Part shown: positions 19,514 to 28,824 of the stretch, one piece after another
How positions within the stretch are numbered: the stretch's first letter is position 1
How the letters are laid out: each line of letters begins with the position of its first letter
Origin: an uncultured Hyphomonas sp.
Lineage (GTDB): Bacteria > Pseudomonadota > Alphaproteobacteria > Caulobacterales > Hyphomonadaceae
Assembly (NCBI RefSeq): GCF_963678195.1
Contig: NZ_OY782759.1
Location: forward strand, 2,108,001-2,172,000
DNA length: 64,000 bases
Direction of reading: 5' to 3'
Program-made: the position numbers and the translations under genes
Notes under the pieces: generated by a model
Seen by the model: the letters and a program-made list of their open reading frames with translations, nothing else
Database searches by the model: none
What the model was told of the DNA's origin: nothing

Positions 19514-20863
19514 ATGGACACGACCACCCGCCCCGCCCCGATCCGCCCGACGCAGCCAAAAGTCGGCATCGTCTCGCTTGGCTGCCCGAAAGCGCTCGTG
19601 GACTCCGAAAGGATCATCACGCGCCTGCGAGCCGAAGGCTACCAGATCGCCCCGGATTATTCCGGCGCGGACCTCGTTCTGGTGAACACCTGCGGCTTCC
19701 TCGACAGCGCCCGGGATGAGAGCCTGGAAGCCATTGGTGAAGCGATCGAAGCGAATGGCAAAGTGATCGTGACGGGGTGTCTCGGTGCCGAACCGGACGT
19801 CATCGAAAAGGCACACCCCAAAGTGCTCGCAATCACGGGTCCGCATCAGTACGAAGCCGTGATGGACGCTGTGCATACGCACCTGACGCCGCCACACAAT
19901 CCGCATCTGGATCTAGTGCCTGAAGCGGGCCTGCGCCTCACACCGCGCCATTACGCCTATCTGAAAATCTCCGAAGGCTGTAACAACCGCTGCAGTTTCT
20001 GTATCATTCCGAAGCTCCGCGGGGACCTCGTCTCACGGCCGATCCATCACGTGCTGACAGAGGCAGAACAACTCGTAAAAGCGGGCGTGAAGGAACTGCT
20101 GGTCATCAGTCAGGATACGTCCGCTTACGGTCTCGATGTCCGCTACAAGCCGGAAACCTGGCGCGGCACGGAATATGAGACCCGCTTCCTTGATCTGGCG
20201 AAGGGCCTCGGAAGTCTCGGCGTGTGGGCGCGGATGCACTACGTCTATCCCTACCCGCACGTCGACGCCGTCATTCCCATGATGGCAGAAGGCCTGATCA
20301 CGCCCTATCTGGACATTCCGTTCCAGCACGCCTCGGCGAATGTGTTGAAAGCGATGAAGCGTCCGGCAAAACAGGACAAGGTTCTGGAACGCATCCAGCA
20401 ATGGCGCCGCGATGTACCGGAGTTGGCGATCCGCTCCACTTTCATTGTCGGCTTCCCGGGCGAGACCGAAGAGGACTTCGAAATCCTGCTAGACTTCATC
20501 CGCGAAGCGAAGATCGATCGCGCGGGCTGCTTCCAGTACGAGAACGTCGCCCACGCCGACAGCCGCACCCTGCCGGGGCACGTACCTGATGAAGTGAAAG
20601 AAGAGCGCTGGCACCGTTTCATGCAGGTCCAGGCCGAAGTCTCAGCCGCCCGAGCGGCAGCACAGGTCGGCACGGTTCAGGACGTGATTGTCGACGGCGC
20701 CGATGAAGAACCCGGCATCATGATCGCCCGCACGAAAGCGGATGCGCCGGACGTCGATGCGGTCGTCTATCTCGACAACGCAACCCATCTCAAGCCAGGC
20801 GACATCGTGCCGGCGAAGATCACCGGCGCCGACGATTACGACCTTTACGCCACGCCTGCCTGA
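19514..20863 (+). CDS. rimO: Ribosomal protein S12 methylthiotransferase RimO
   Basis: A radical-SAM enzyme that adds a methylthio group to an aspartate of ribosomal protein S12. It has 449 residues with three domains: N-terminal UPF0004 ([34 protein letters not shown], giving three cluster cysteines), the radical-SAM domain with CNNRCSFC (about residues 155-165), and a C-terminal TRAM domain. The signature [10 protein letters not shown] identifies RimO rather than MiaB. Its 3' end overlaps the convergent DJ-1-family gene by 19 bases. Confidence 0.96.
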   Translation: MDTTTRPAPIRPTQPKVGIVSLGCPKALVDSERIITRLRAEGYQIAPDYSGADLVLVNTCGFLDSARDESLEAIGEAIEANGKVIVTGCLGAEPDVIEKAHPKVLAITGPHQYEAVMDAVHTHLTPPHNPHLDLVPEAGLRLTPRHYAYLKISEGCNNRCSFCIIPKLRGDLVSRPIHHVLTEAEQLVKAGVKELLVISQDTSAYGLDVRYKPETWRGTEYETRFLDLAKGLGSLGVWARMHYVYPYPHVDAVIPMMAEGLITPYLDIPFQHASANVLKAMKRPAKQDKVLERIQQWRRDVPELAIRSTFIVGFPGETEEDFEILLDFIREAKIDRAGCFQYENVAHADSRTLPGHVPDEVKEERWHRFMQVQAEVSAARAAAQVGTVQDVIVDGADEEPGIMIARTKADAPDVDAVVYLDNATHLKPGDIVPAKITGADDYDLYATPA

Positions 20864-21549
20864 GCACGCATCCGCTCGCCAGCCTCACGCGCTTCGGCCC
20901 GGCGCTGATCCATCAGCTTCGCCATCATGCGGTTATAGGCTTCGAGTGTTTCCGGCTCGGCCAGTTCGGGCCGGCCGCCGGGATAGGGTGGCGCGGGCGC
21001 GTATTCATATCCGAGAGTGAGCACCTTGGCGTAAGCCTCTCCGGCGATCTCCGCCACCATGGTCAGCGCGAAATCGATCCCTGCCGTGACGCCGCCACCA
21101 GTGAACGTATTGCCATCACGCACGACCCGGCCTTGGTCTACGGTCGCGCCGAATTCCGTAAGCAATTCCCGCCATGCCCAATGGCAGGCCGCACGCTTGC
21201 CCCGCAGCAAACCGGCAGCCCCAAGAATAAGCGATCCCGTGCAGACCGAGGTGACATATGTCGCCCCCTTCCCGAGCCGACGCACTTCAGCGACGAAGTC
21301 CTCATCAAGGGCGACTTGCGTTGCGGTCACACCGCCGGGAACGCAGAGCAGGTCGCATCGGTCGACGTCGGAAAGTTTCTGCGTCCGCCCAATGACGAGG
21401 TTCCCCTCGGCCACGATATCTCCACCATCACGGCTGGCGATCACGGTCTGAGCATCCGGTAGTCGGCACAGGATCTGGTGTGGTCCGGTAAAGTCCAGAT
21501 GAGTCATGTTATCGTAGACGGCAAATACGGTGGTGAATGGCTGGCTCAT
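20845..21549 (-). CDS. DJ-1/PfpI family protein, isonitrile hydratase-like
   Basis: A 234-residue single-domain DJ-1/PfpI protein starting MSQPFTTVF (21549; an upstream in-frame start exists but would overlap the promoter region). The nucleophile elbow is [18 protein letters not shown], with His in ACHWAW. This subgroup includes bacterial isonitrile hydratase, but the substrate here is unproven. It is divergently transcribed from a GlxA-type regulator with a related N-terminal domain 66 bases away, which probably controls it. Confidence 0.85.
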   Translation of the reverse strand: MSQPFTTVFAVYDNMTHLDFTGPHQILCRLPDAQTVIASRDGGDIVAEGNLVIGRTQKLSDVDRCDLLCVPGGVTATQVALDEDFVAEVRRLGKGATYVTSVCTGSLILGAAGLLRGKRAACHWAWRELLTEFGATVDQGRVVRDGNTFTGGGVTAGIDFALTMVAEIAGEAYAKVLTLGYEYAPAPPYPGGRPELAEPETLEAYNRMMAKLMDQRRAEAREAGERMRAQAGVA

Positions 21550-21615
21550 GACGGTCTCCTTGCTGGCCTGCCCTTTCTCACCTATCAACCATTTGGCAGA
21601 AAGGACTTTGTTCCC

Positions 21616-22602
21616 ATGTTTTCCGCCAAACCAGCCCCCCGTGAAATCGGCGTCCTGATCTTCGAGGATTTCCAGCTGCTCGATGCGGCCGGCCCCATAT
21701 CCGTGTTCGAAATGCCTAATCGCGGCCTAGCCCCGCCACCCTACCGGCTTACGGTCTATTCGCTTGAGGGCGGCCCAGTCCGAGCATCCTGCGGCGTCTC
21801 CATGCACTCCAAGCAACTGTCTCCGGACCTGCAGCTGGACACCCTGATCGTGTCTGGCGGCGAAGGCACACGACAAGCGATGACTGATGACAAAATACTA
21901 AGGGCAATCAAACGCTTGTCGAACAATGCCAGACGGACAACCTCAGTCTGTTCAGGTGCAATTCTGCTGGCCGCCGCAGGCCTTCTGAACGGGCGCCGCG
22001 CGACCACACATTGGCGCCGCTGCGCCGACATGCAGCGGCATTTTCCGGAGGTCTCCGTCGAACCAGACCGGATCTTTGTTCAGGATGGGAAGTTCTGGAC
22101 GTCCGCTGGAATTACTGCCGGCATCGACCTTGCCCTGGCGCTTGTGGAAGACGACCTCGGCGAAGATGTCGCGCGCCGCTCCGCCCGCGAGCTCGTGGTG
22201 CACCATCGCCGCTATGGCGGCCAATCACAGTTCTCCGTGATGCAGGACATTGAGCGCGCCTCGGGCAGGTTCGATTCGCTGATCGACTGGATTCGCACCC
22301 ATCTGGCCAGTGACCTGAGCGTAGATGTGCTGGCAAACAAAGCGGGCATGAGCCCTCGGAATTTTGCGAGAGTTTTCCGGTCAGAAACCGGAACCACACC
22401 GGCGCGATTTGTCGGGAAACTCCGTCTGGAATCAGCCCGGCATCAGGTGGAAACAACATCCCACCCACTCCGTCAGATCGCACAAAATACCGGCTTCGGG
22501 GATGCTGAACGGATGCGCACCTCCTTTGTTCGAGCGTACGGCCAGCCGCCCATGGTTTTGCGCAGGCAAACACGTGGTGGAGTCAGCACACTCGAAAATT
22601 GA
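21616..22602 (+). CDS. GlxA-type AraC-family transcriptional regulator with DJ-1 domain
   Basis: A 328-residue regulator. Residues ~8-190 form a DJ-1/PfpI-like domain (EIGVLIFEDFQLLDAAGPISVFE; TSVCSGAILLAAAGLL), used in this family as a sensor. Residues ~215-320 form the AraC/XylS double helix-turn-helix (SVDVLANKAGMSPRNFARVF; IAQNTGFGDAERMRTSFVR). The start ATG 21616 was preferred because the open frame further upstream runs through the divergent neighbour. It likely regulates the divergent DJ-1 gene. The ligand is unknown. Confidence 0.88.
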   Translation: MFSAKPAPREIGVLIFEDFQLLDAAGPISVFEMPNRGLAPPPYRLTVYSLEGGPVRASCGVSMHSKQLSPDLQLDTLIVSGGEGTRQAMTDDKILRAIKRLSNNARRTTSVCSGAILLAAAGLLNGRRATTHWRRCADMQRHFPEVSVEPDRIFVQDGKFWTSAGITAGIDLALALVEDDLGEDVARRSARELVVHHRRYGGQSQFSVMQDIERASGRFDSLIDWIRTHLASDLSVDVLANKAGMSPRNFARVFRSETGTTPARFVGKLRLESARHQVETTSHPLRQIAQNTGFGDAERMRTSFVRAYGQPPMVLRRQTRGGVSTLEN

Positions 22603-22631
22603 GTGGAATTTATCGAAATTCGACGATTGAC

Positions 22632-22648
22632 TTATCGTATTACGATAA
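22632..22648. promoter_or_regulatory. Palindromic operator candidate before the GIN-domain genes
   Basis: A perfect inverted repeat TTATCGT-ATT-ACGATAA lies 31 bases upstream of the first GIN-domain gene and directly follows a TTGACT sequence (22627-22632) that could be a -35 element. A looser TATCG...CGATT dyad lies just upstream (about 22609-22628). The arrangement suggests a repressor site overlapping the promoter of the two-gene unit. Confidence 0.5.
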
Positions 22649-22678
22649 TTCATAGTGCCTCCAACTCAAGGAGCCCCC

Positions 22679-23611
22679 ATGACCCGCACCGCTATTTGTC
22701 TCGCCGCACTCTCAATGCTGACCGCACCGGCTGCGTTTGCAGACACCCAAACCTATCCCGCGCAATCCTTCTCGTCGATTGAAGCGGCCGGCCCGATCGA
22801 TGTCGTTTTCGAGCCAGCTGCGACACCTGGAATTGTCGTCGAACAGGCGGAAGGCGATTTCAGTGATGTCTATCTCGACTTTGATGGCAATACGTTGATC
22901 GTATCCCGCAACAGCGTGCGCGACCGTTCCGGCTGGTTCAACAATGTATCGGTCAAAGTGAAAAACGACCGGAAAATCGTGAAGGTCAACGGCAAGCGAG
23001 TGCCCTATTATATCGTTCGAGTGTCCGGTCCGGATCTGACCGGTGTTGTTTCAAAGAACTCGGCCAAACTCACCGCGACGGGTCTGGACAGCGAGACTTT
23101 TGACGCGCGTGCTTCGTCCAGCGGGGATCTGATCCTGGCCGGCGCCGCTGCCACAGCCAAACTCCACGCATCCTCCAGCGGCGATATCTTCGCCGAGGAG
23201 CTCCGAGCCGGAACGCTGACCCTGCACGCCTCTTCCAGCGGGGACATTGAGTCTGCTTCCTACGGAACCGGGCCGATCCGGATTGAAGCCTCTTCGAGCG
23301 GCGACATTGAACTGGAATCCCACGGCGCCGCAAATTTCATTATCGATGCCTCATCCAGCGCCGACATCGAGCTGTCCGGCGCATGCAGCGGCATCGCGAT
23401 CGAAGCCTCTTCGAGCGCAGACGTCGATGCAAACGACCTGCTTTGTGGCACCGCCAACATCTCTGCGTCCAGCAGCGCAGACGTCAGCGTTCATGCCACC
23501 GATAGCGTGACCGCCCAGGCTTCAAGCGGCGGCGACATTTACGTGTCCGGAAACCCGGAAACGCGCGACATCTCCAGGTCGAGCGGTGGCGACATCGATT
23601 TCGGCAGCTGA
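22679..23611 (+). CDS. Secreted GIN-domain (DUF2807) protein, longer paralogue
   Basis: A 310-residue exported protein with signal peptide MTRTAICLAALSMLTAPAAF (cut near AFADTQ). The start ATG 22679 follows AAGGAG. After an N-terminal beta region come about eight repeats of roughly 18-25 residues built around A-S-S-S-G-D or A-S-S-S-A-D, which should stack as a right-handed beta-helix, as in the GIN (head) domain of DUF2807. The function of the family is not established; it is often described as a putative adhesin. It forms an apparent operon with the next gene (17-base gap). Confidence 0.8.
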   Translation: MTRTAICLAALSMLTAPAAFADTQTYPAQSFSSIEAAGPIDVVFEPAATPGIVVEQAEGDFSDVYLDFDGNTLIVSRNSVRDRSGWFNNVSVKVKNDRKIVKVNGKRVPYYIVRVSGPDLTGVVSKNSAKLTATGLDSETFDARASSSGDLILAGAAATAKLHASSSGDIFAEELRAGTLTLHASSSGDIESASYGTGPIRIEASSSGDIELESHGAANFIIDASSSADIELSGACSGIAIEASSSADVDANDLLCGTANISASSSADVSVHATDSVTAQASSGGDIYVSGNPETRDISRSSGGDIDFGS

Positions 23612-23628
23612 TCACAAGGACCGCCCCC

Positions 23629-24258
23629 ATGTTCAAGCCCCTGCTCATTTCCGCCCTTCTCCTGACGGGCGCGCATGCCGCTTTGGCAGACACCGCCACG
23701 ACATATGATTTTACCGGCTTCAATGAGCTGGACATTGCCGCTGGCGTTGAGGTCAATTTCACGACTGCGCCCGACTATAGCATCGTCGCTGACTTTCGAC
23801 GGGGCGGTCCGGACGAACTGAAAATCAGGCAAGAGGGTCAGCGCCTTTACATCTCCCGCAAGATGTTGTCTGGCAGTGGCGATCATCTCCGTGTCACCCT
23901 GACCATCAGCGCCCCGGAACTCAACGAAATTGAAGCCAGCTCAGGCTCGTCACTCCGCGCGGAGGGGCTGACGGCCGAGAACTTCGAACTCAGGGTATCC
24001 AGCGGCGCCACAGCTGACTTGTCCGGCACTTGTGGCACCCTGAAGCTGAAGGTCAGCTCGGGCGGCAACGCCGAAGCGAAAAGCATGGAATGCCTGAATG
24101 TCTCGGCCACTGCGAGCAGTGGTGGCGCCGCGAAGGTATTTGCGTCGCAATCGGCTTCGAGCAAGACGTCAAGCGGTGGCAGCGTCGACATCTGGGGCAA
24201 TCCGCCTGACCGGTCAGCAAATCGCTCTATGAGTGGCGGAAGCACCGACTTCCACTAG
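23629..24258 (+). CDS. Secreted GIN-domain (DUF2807) protein, shorter paralogue
   Basis: A 209-residue exported protein with signal peptide MFKPLLISALLLTGAHAALA and the same fold as its upstream neighbour: an N-terminal beta region (FNELDIAAGVEVNFTTAP) and S-S-G-containing repeats (EASSGSSLRAEG, RVSSGATADLSG, KVSSGGNAEAKS, TASSGGAAKVFA, KTSSGGSVDIWG). The spacing of 17 bases and shared architecture indicate a tandem duplication and co-transcription. The 3' end overlaps the convergent PPK2 gene by 4 bases. The role is unknown. Confidence 0.8.
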   Translation: MFKPLLISALLLTGAHAALADTATTYDFTGFNELDIAAGVEVNFTTAPDYSIVADFRRGGPDELKIRQEGQRLYISRKMLSGSGDHLRVTLTISAPELNEIEASSGSSLRAEGLTAENFELRVSSGATADLSGTCGTLKLKVSSGGNAEAKSMECLNVSATASSGGAAKVFASQSASSKTSSGGSVDIWGNPPDRSANRSMSGGSTDFH

Positions 24259-25082
24259 CTGAAATCAAAGTCTTCAAGACGGTACTCTGAGCCCGGCCAG
24301 CTAAGGTTCATATCCTCAAGCGCTCCGCGCACCAGCCGGGCGATCATGGCATTGCGCCGGGTGCGGCTGTCCGCAGGAATAACGTACCAGGGCGCGTGAT
24401 CTGTGGAACAGCGCTCAACGGCAGTCTCGTAGGCTGCCATGAAGTCTTTCCAGAGCGCGCGATCGTCGAGGTCGGCCGGATTGAATTTCCAGTATTTGTG
24501 TTCCTCTTCCAGACGCTCCCGTAGCCTGATGCCCTGCTCTTCATAGCCGACATTCAGCATGCACTTGATGAGTGTTACCCCGTTTTCCGAAAGGTGTTTC
24601 TCGAACGCATTGATCTGATCATAGCGCCGTTCGACATCATCCGGGCTGGCGAAACCGCGGACTTTCACCACCAGAACATCTTCATAGTGAGACCGGTCGA
24701 AGATGCCGACGTGCCCTTTCTTGGGAACGGCATTGTGAACCCGCCAAAGGTAATCCCGGGCCAATTCGTTGGAGCTTGGCGCCTTGAAGGCTTTGACTTC
24801 CATTCCAAGCGGCGTGGTTTCGGCAAAGACCGACTTGATGGTGCCGGACTTCCCGGCGGTGTCCATTCCCTGCAGCACGACCAGAATGGACCGCTTCTTC
24901 TCTGCGTAGAGGATGTCCTTCAGCTCGTTGATGACCGCTGCATCCTTCTTAAGGCTGGTTTTCGCAACGGACTTGTCTTCGAAGAGGCTACGATCGCCGC
25001 TGTGGCGCTTGGAGAGATCGAATGCCTTTCCGGGCTCCGCGATCAGGTGATTGCGAACATCGGAAACACTGGGAATACGCAT
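24255..25082 (-). CDS. Polyphosphate kinase 2 family protein
   Basis: A 275-residue PPK2 enzyme that uses polyphosphate to phosphorylate nucleotides. The Walker A motif is GMDTAGKSGT (residues 72-81, Lys78), the Walker B-like segment is GIFDRSHYEDVLV and the lid region is RERLEEEHKYWKFN. The single domain and N-terminal extension are of the PPK2 type that acts on AMP or ADP. The exact class (I, II or III) cannot be fixed by eye. It lies downstream of rpsD but is separated by a terminator. Confidence 0.93.
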   Translation of the reverse strand: MRIPSVSDVRNHLIAEPGKAFDLSKRHSGDRSLFEDKSVAKTSLKKDAAVINELKDILYAEKKRSILVVLQGMDTAGKSGTIKSVFAETTPLGMEVKAFKAPSSNELARDYLWRVHNAVPKKGHVGIFDRSHYEDVLVVKVRGFASPDDVERRYDQINAFEKHLSENGVTLIKCMLNVGYEEQGIRLRERLEEEHKYWKFNPADLDDRALWKDFMAAYETAVERCSTDHAPWYVIPADSRTRRNAMIARLVRGALEDMNLSWPGSEYRLEDFDFS

Positions 25083-25097
25083 GGGATTGATTCTCCA

Positions 25098-25129
25098 AAG
25101 AAAAAGGCCGCACCAGTCTGGCGCGGCCT
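25098..25129 (-). terminator. Rho-independent terminator after rpsD
   Basis: Read on the minus strand, AGGCCGCGCCAG pairs with CTGGTGCGGCCT (12-bp stem with one G-T pair, 1-base loop), followed by a TTTTTC run. It lies about 28 bases after the rpsD stop. Confidence 0.88.
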
Positions 25130-25156
25130 GTTCCGTTGTTCAAGAAATCCCCTGTC

Positions 25157-25774
25157 TTAAGAGGAGTAGAATTCGACCACCTGAGCCGGTTCCATCTTCA
25201 CCGGATACGGCACATCAGCCAATTCCGGGATGCGGGTGAAGGTGGCGCTCATGGCTTTCGGGTCGACCTCGACATAATCTGGCAGGTCGCGTTCCGGGCT
25301 GCCGAGTGCTTCAAGCACGAGCGCCATGTTGCGGGACTTTTCACGGATCTGCACAACGTCGCCCGGCTTCAGGCGAACCGAGCCGATGTTGCAGCGACGG
25401 CCGTTGACCAGGACGTGGCCATGATTGACGAACTGGCGCGCGGCGAAGATCGTCGGAACGAACTTGGCGCGGTAAACAACTGCATCGAGACGCGATTCCA
25501 GCAGGCCGATCAGGTTTTCAGCAGTGTTCCCCTTCAGGCGGGCAGCTTCCTCATAGACGCGAAGGAACTGTTTCTCGGTGATGTCCCCGTAGTAGCCTTT
25601 CAGCTTCTGCTTCGCCATGAGCTGCATACCGAAGTCGGACGTCTTGCTGCGACGGTTCTGGCCGTGCTGCCCGGGCTTGTAGTTGCGCTTGTTGACGGGG
25701 GACTTCGGACGGCCCCAGATGTTCTCACCGACGCGACGGTCGATCTTGTACTTCGCGCTATGGCGACGTGACAT
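25157..25774 (-). CDS. rpsD: 30S ribosomal protein S4
   Basis: Primary 16S rRNA-binding protein of the small subunit body. It has 205 residues with the usual order: N-terminal [20 protein letters not shown], linker with KPGQHGQ, helical domain ([16 protein letters not shown]) and the S4 RNA-binding domain ([19 protein letters not shown]). The N-terminal zinc-binding cysteines found in some S4 proteins are absent, as in many alphaproteobacteria. It is monocistronic here, with its own terminator. Confidence 0.97.
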   Translation of the reverse strand: MSRRHSAKYKIDRRVGENIWGRPKSPVNKRNYKPGQHGQNRRSKTSDFGMQLMAKQKLKGYYGDITEKQFLRVYEEAARLKGNTAENLIGLLESRLDAVVYRAKFVPTIFAARQFVNHGHVLVNGRRCNIGSVRLKPGDVVQIREKSRNMALVLEALGSPERDLPDYVEVDPKAMSATFTRIPELADVPYPVKMEPAQVVEFYSS

Positions 25775-25942
25775 GGTAGTACCTCATTGTCGACGCGGAC
25801 CGGTGGGCAAGCTCATCCTGCCCACGATTTCAACGGCGGTTCCGCACCATCCCGTTATGAAGCGGCGGGTAAAACACCAAACAACCTCTTCCGTCAAGCG
25901 GCGTACCTGCTACAGCTACCAGAAATAACACGGGAGGAAATC

Positions 25943-26752
25943 ATGGGTTTACTGGATGGCCGGGTGGCCGTTGTGACAGGGGCCGGCAGCGGCATCGGCC
26001 GTGCGGCTGCAGAAGCGCTCGCAAAAGAAGGGGCAGCCATTTTTGCCACCGATATTGACCCGGAGGGTCTGGGGGTTACGGCAAGCAACATTGCGGCTGC
26101 TGGAGGAAAGGTCGAGACAAAACAACAGGATGTCACCGACGAAGCGCTTTGGGACACCGTGATGGAGGAAACTGAAGCCAAACTCGGCAGGCCGTCCATT
26201 CTCGTCAACAATGCCGGCATTGCCATTGGAGGCGCCATTCCTGACTTCTCGCTTGAGGACTGGAAAACGCAGATGTCGGTGAACGTGGACAGTGTCTTCC
26301 TCGGCACGCGAGCCGCTATCCGTAGAATGCAGGAAAGCGGAGGCTCCATCATTAACATCTCGTCGGTCGCCGGGTTGCGCGGGGCAGCCGGCCTTAGCGC
26401 TTACTGCACTTCCAAAGGCGCCGTCCGCCTTTTCACCAAGGCAGCCGCTGTCGAGTGTGGCCGCGCGGGCTGGCCAATCCGCGTGAATTCCGTGCATCCT
26501 GGTATCATCGATACGCCAATCTGGCAGAAATCGATCACCCGCCTCGGTGAAGGCATGCCCATTATTCCGGACGTTCCGGCCGGCGCAAATGCGCTGGATG
26601 CAGACACGCTGGGTGCGCAGGCGTCTCCGATGGGACGTCCTGGACGACCGGAGGAGGTTGCGGACCTGATCGTTTATCTCGCATCGGACAAGTCCAGCTA
26701 TATCAACGGGCAGGAACTGGTCGTTGATGGCGCCATGACCGCAGGTAGCTAA
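25943..26752 (+). CDS. Short-chain dehydrogenase/reductase
   Basis: A 269-residue classical SDR. Visible motifs are the NAD(P)-binding GAGSGIGRAAAEA, NNAGIA, catalytic Ser in INISSVAG, Tyr-Lys in SAYCTSKGA (YCTSK) and the C-terminal NGQELVVDGAMTA. Asp at the end of beta-2 (ATDIDPEG) suggests NAD(H) preference. The start ATG 25943 is preceded by GGGAGG. The substrate is unknown. It stands alone before the Pfa locus and may not belong to it. Confidence 0.88.
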   Translation: MGLLDGRVAVVTGAGSGIGRAAAEALAKEGAAIFATDIDPEGLGVTASNIAAAGGKVETKQQDVTDEALWDTVMEETEAKLGRPSILVNNAGIAIGGAIPDFSLEDWKTQMSVNVDSVFLGTRAAIRRMQESGGSIINISSVAGLRGAAGLSAYCTSKGAVRLFTKAAAVECGRAGWPIRVNSVHPGIIDTPIWQKSITRLGEGMPIIPDVPAGANALDADTLGAQASPMGRPGRPEEVADLIVYLASDKSSYINGQELVVDGAMTAGS

Positions 26753-27282
26753 GCGCCTCTTCTGACTACCTGAACGAGCATTCCGGAAGTCCGGCGGCTT
26801 AGGAAAGCAAGACAGGCGATTGACTTGTGACTTGCAGCTACAGCCTATGCCGCCTCCCTGGCAATCCGGCGGACAGGCAAGCCGTCCTGAGAAGGTCGGT
26901 ATTGCGGATCACAGGCGCGCGGCCCGGGGAAGCTTTGGGGCAATCACGCATGAATCGGATTGCCCCCTCCCTACGCTGGCAGCGTGTTCAGACTGGCAGG
27001 GAATCACTCACCCCAGCCAAAAGGACATGCTTAATCTTCTCCAATTGCTCGCAAATCGGGCTGAGCGTTCACTTGCCAAATGAAAAACTTTGCAGGGAGC
27101 GAAACTTGCCGGTATGTCGGAATAGTCGAAAACATTACAGATTCCGAAAAAAGGCGCTCAGGAAGATCCGGCCTTTAATCTGTGAAATACCGGTTTTCGG
27201 TCGCGGGCGTATGCCGTTCGTATAGTTTTAAATAGCAACTGCGTAGAATTGCGTAGTGAGATGGCAAGAAGTGTCTTGAGTG
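26753..27282. other. 530-base intergenic region before the Pfa locus
   Basis: No convincing gene is present. Open frames here have no family features. The last 60 bases hold a direct repeat GCGTAG at 27241-27246 and 27251-27256 (10-base period, one helical turn) and a TATAGT at 27221-27226 that could be a -10 element. A 16-codon mini-ORF (ATG 27261 to TGA 27308) overlaps the pfaD start. This region presumably carries the promoter of the Pfa operon. Confidence 0.5.
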
Positions 27283-28824
27283 ATGAACGTGTGCACCACG
27301 ATCATTGAAAACCCGCGCCTCCCGGTCAGCCTGGTGCTGTCCGAGAATGAGGTGAGAGTCGGCGTTGCAAAACAGAGCGTTTCTCCGGAAGCGACGGTTT
27401 TACCCCCGATTTATCCGGAATGGCTCGGTGACCGGGCTTTCTCAGCCACCCATGGCGCTCGTTTCAATTATGTCGTTGGTGAGATGGCGCGCGGCATCAC
27501 GACTCCATTTATGGTTGTCGAGGCAGTTCGAGCTGGCTGCGTCGGCTTCTATGGGAGCGCGGGGCTGCCGCTCGAAGAGATCGAACGCGGAATCCGTGAG
27601 ATCAAAGCCGGGCTTTCGGAACATCAGATCAGCTGGGGCGCCAACCTGATCCATACGCCCCAACAACCCGGGTACGAGGCGAGCGTTGTCGACCTGTTCC
27701 TGCGCGAAGGGGTCCGCAGGGTATCTGCTTCCGCCTATATGCGCCTTTCCCCGGAAATTGTGCGCTACACTGCGCTGGGGCTCGAGCGCGATGCACAAGG
27801 CAAGATCTGCCGATCCAATCATGTCTTCGCCAAGGTTTCACGCGCGGAAGTCGCCGAACAGTTTCTGGCGCCGGCGCCGGAGAAGATTCTGAAAGACCTC
27901 GTCAATTCCGGAGCCATCACCAAAGCGCAGGCGGAATTGGCCGCTCTCGTCCCCGTTGCAGCCGAGATCACCGCTGAAGCCGACAGCGGTGGGCACACCG
28001 ACCGGCGATCAGCCGCCCCGCTCTTTTCTTCCATTTGCGCCGCCCGCGACCGTGTGGCCGCACAGACAGGTATCGATCCTGATGCTGTCAGGATCGGACT
28101 GGCCGGAGGAATTGCCACCCCACACGCCGTTGCTGCCGCTTTCGCAATGGGGGCCGCATACGTCCTGACCGGATCGATCAACCAGGCCGCCGTTGAATCC
28201 GGTCTTTCTCTGCCAGGCCGACAAATGCTGGCGAAAGCCGGACCGGCGGACGTTGCCATGGCGCCTGCCGCCGACATGTTCGAGCAAGGCATTGAAGTGC
28301 AAGTTCTGAAACGCGGCACGCTCTTCGCAATGCGCGGAAAGAAGTTCCATCAGCTCTACAGATCGGGCGCTTCATTCGAATCGCTTGAGGCAAAAGACCA
28401 GGCATGGATCGAAGATGTACTCGGCGAGCCATTTGATGCTGCATGGGCTGAAACACGCGAATATATCAGACGGGTTAATCCGAAAGAGGCCGACAAGGCT
28501 GAAAATGACGGCAACAAACGCCTGGCTCTGGTCGCACGCCGCTACCTGTTCTCTGGAGCTCAGCTGGCCCGCGAAGGTGACCCAGCACGGGTGACTGATT
28601 ATCAGATCTGGTGCGGTCCGGCCCAGGGCGCCTTCAATGAGTGGGTCGCAGGTTCGTTCCTGGAAGATATTGCCAATCGCACGGTTCAGCAGATTGCCTG
28701 GAACCTGATGGAAGGCGCTACGCGGATCACGCGTGCGTCCCAGTTGAGAGCGCTGGGCGCGGCGGTTCCACCAACTGCCTTCAATTACGCCCCGCAACAG
28801 TTTTTAGAAACGGAACCTGTGTAA
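27283..28824 (+). CDS. pfaD: PfaD-type enoyl reductase of a Pfa (PUFA/secondary lipid) synthase
   Basis: A 513-residue FMN-dependent TIM-barrel protein of the nitronate monooxygenase/PfaD family, the trans-acting enoyl reductase of Pfa synthases. Supporting segments are GEMARGITTPFMVVEAVRAG, ISWGANLIHTPQQPGYE, IGLAGGIATPHAVAAAFAMG (phosphate-binding region), YVLTGSINQAAVESGLS and the C-terminal WCGPAQGAFNEW. ATG 27283 was chosen; a GTG directly before it is also possible. The stop and the pfaA start overlap as TAATG, so translation is probably coupled. pfaD comes first here, whereas in gammaproteobacterial clusters it is usually last. Confidence 0.9.
   Translation: MNVCTTIIENPRLPVSLVLSENEVRVGVAKQSVSPEATVLPPIYPEWLGDRAFSATHGARFNYVVGEMARGITTPFMVVEAVRAGCVGFYGSAGLPLEEIERGIREIKAGLSEHQISWGANLIHTPQQPGYEASVVDLFLREGVRRVSASAYMRLSPEIVRYTALGLERDAQGKICRSNHVFAKVSRAEVAEQFLAPAPEKILKDLVNSGAITKAQAELAALVPVAAEITAEADSGGHTDRRSAAPLFSSICAARDRVAAQTGIDPDAVRIGLAGGIATPHAVAAAFAMGAAYVLTGSINQAAVESGLSLPGRQMLAKAGPADVAMAPAADMFEQGIEVQVLKRGTLFAMRGKKFHQLYRSGASFESLEAKDQAWIEDVLGEPFDAAWAETREYIRRVNPKEADKAENDGNKRLALVARRYLFSGAQLAREGDPARVTDYQIWCGPAQGAFNEWVAGSFLEDIANRTVQQIAWNLMEGATRITRASQLRALGAAVPPTAFNYAPQQFLETEPV

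Noticed and set aside
23090-23590. Repeated DNA pattern that at first looks like a tandem or CRISPR-like array
   Set aside because: The repeats are in frame and encode the ASSSGD beta-helix units of the GIN-domain protein; spacing is variable and there are no spacers.
26820-27225. Open frames between the SDR and pfaD
   Set aside because: Arg/Ser/Cys-rich composition, no ribosome-binding site and no family features.
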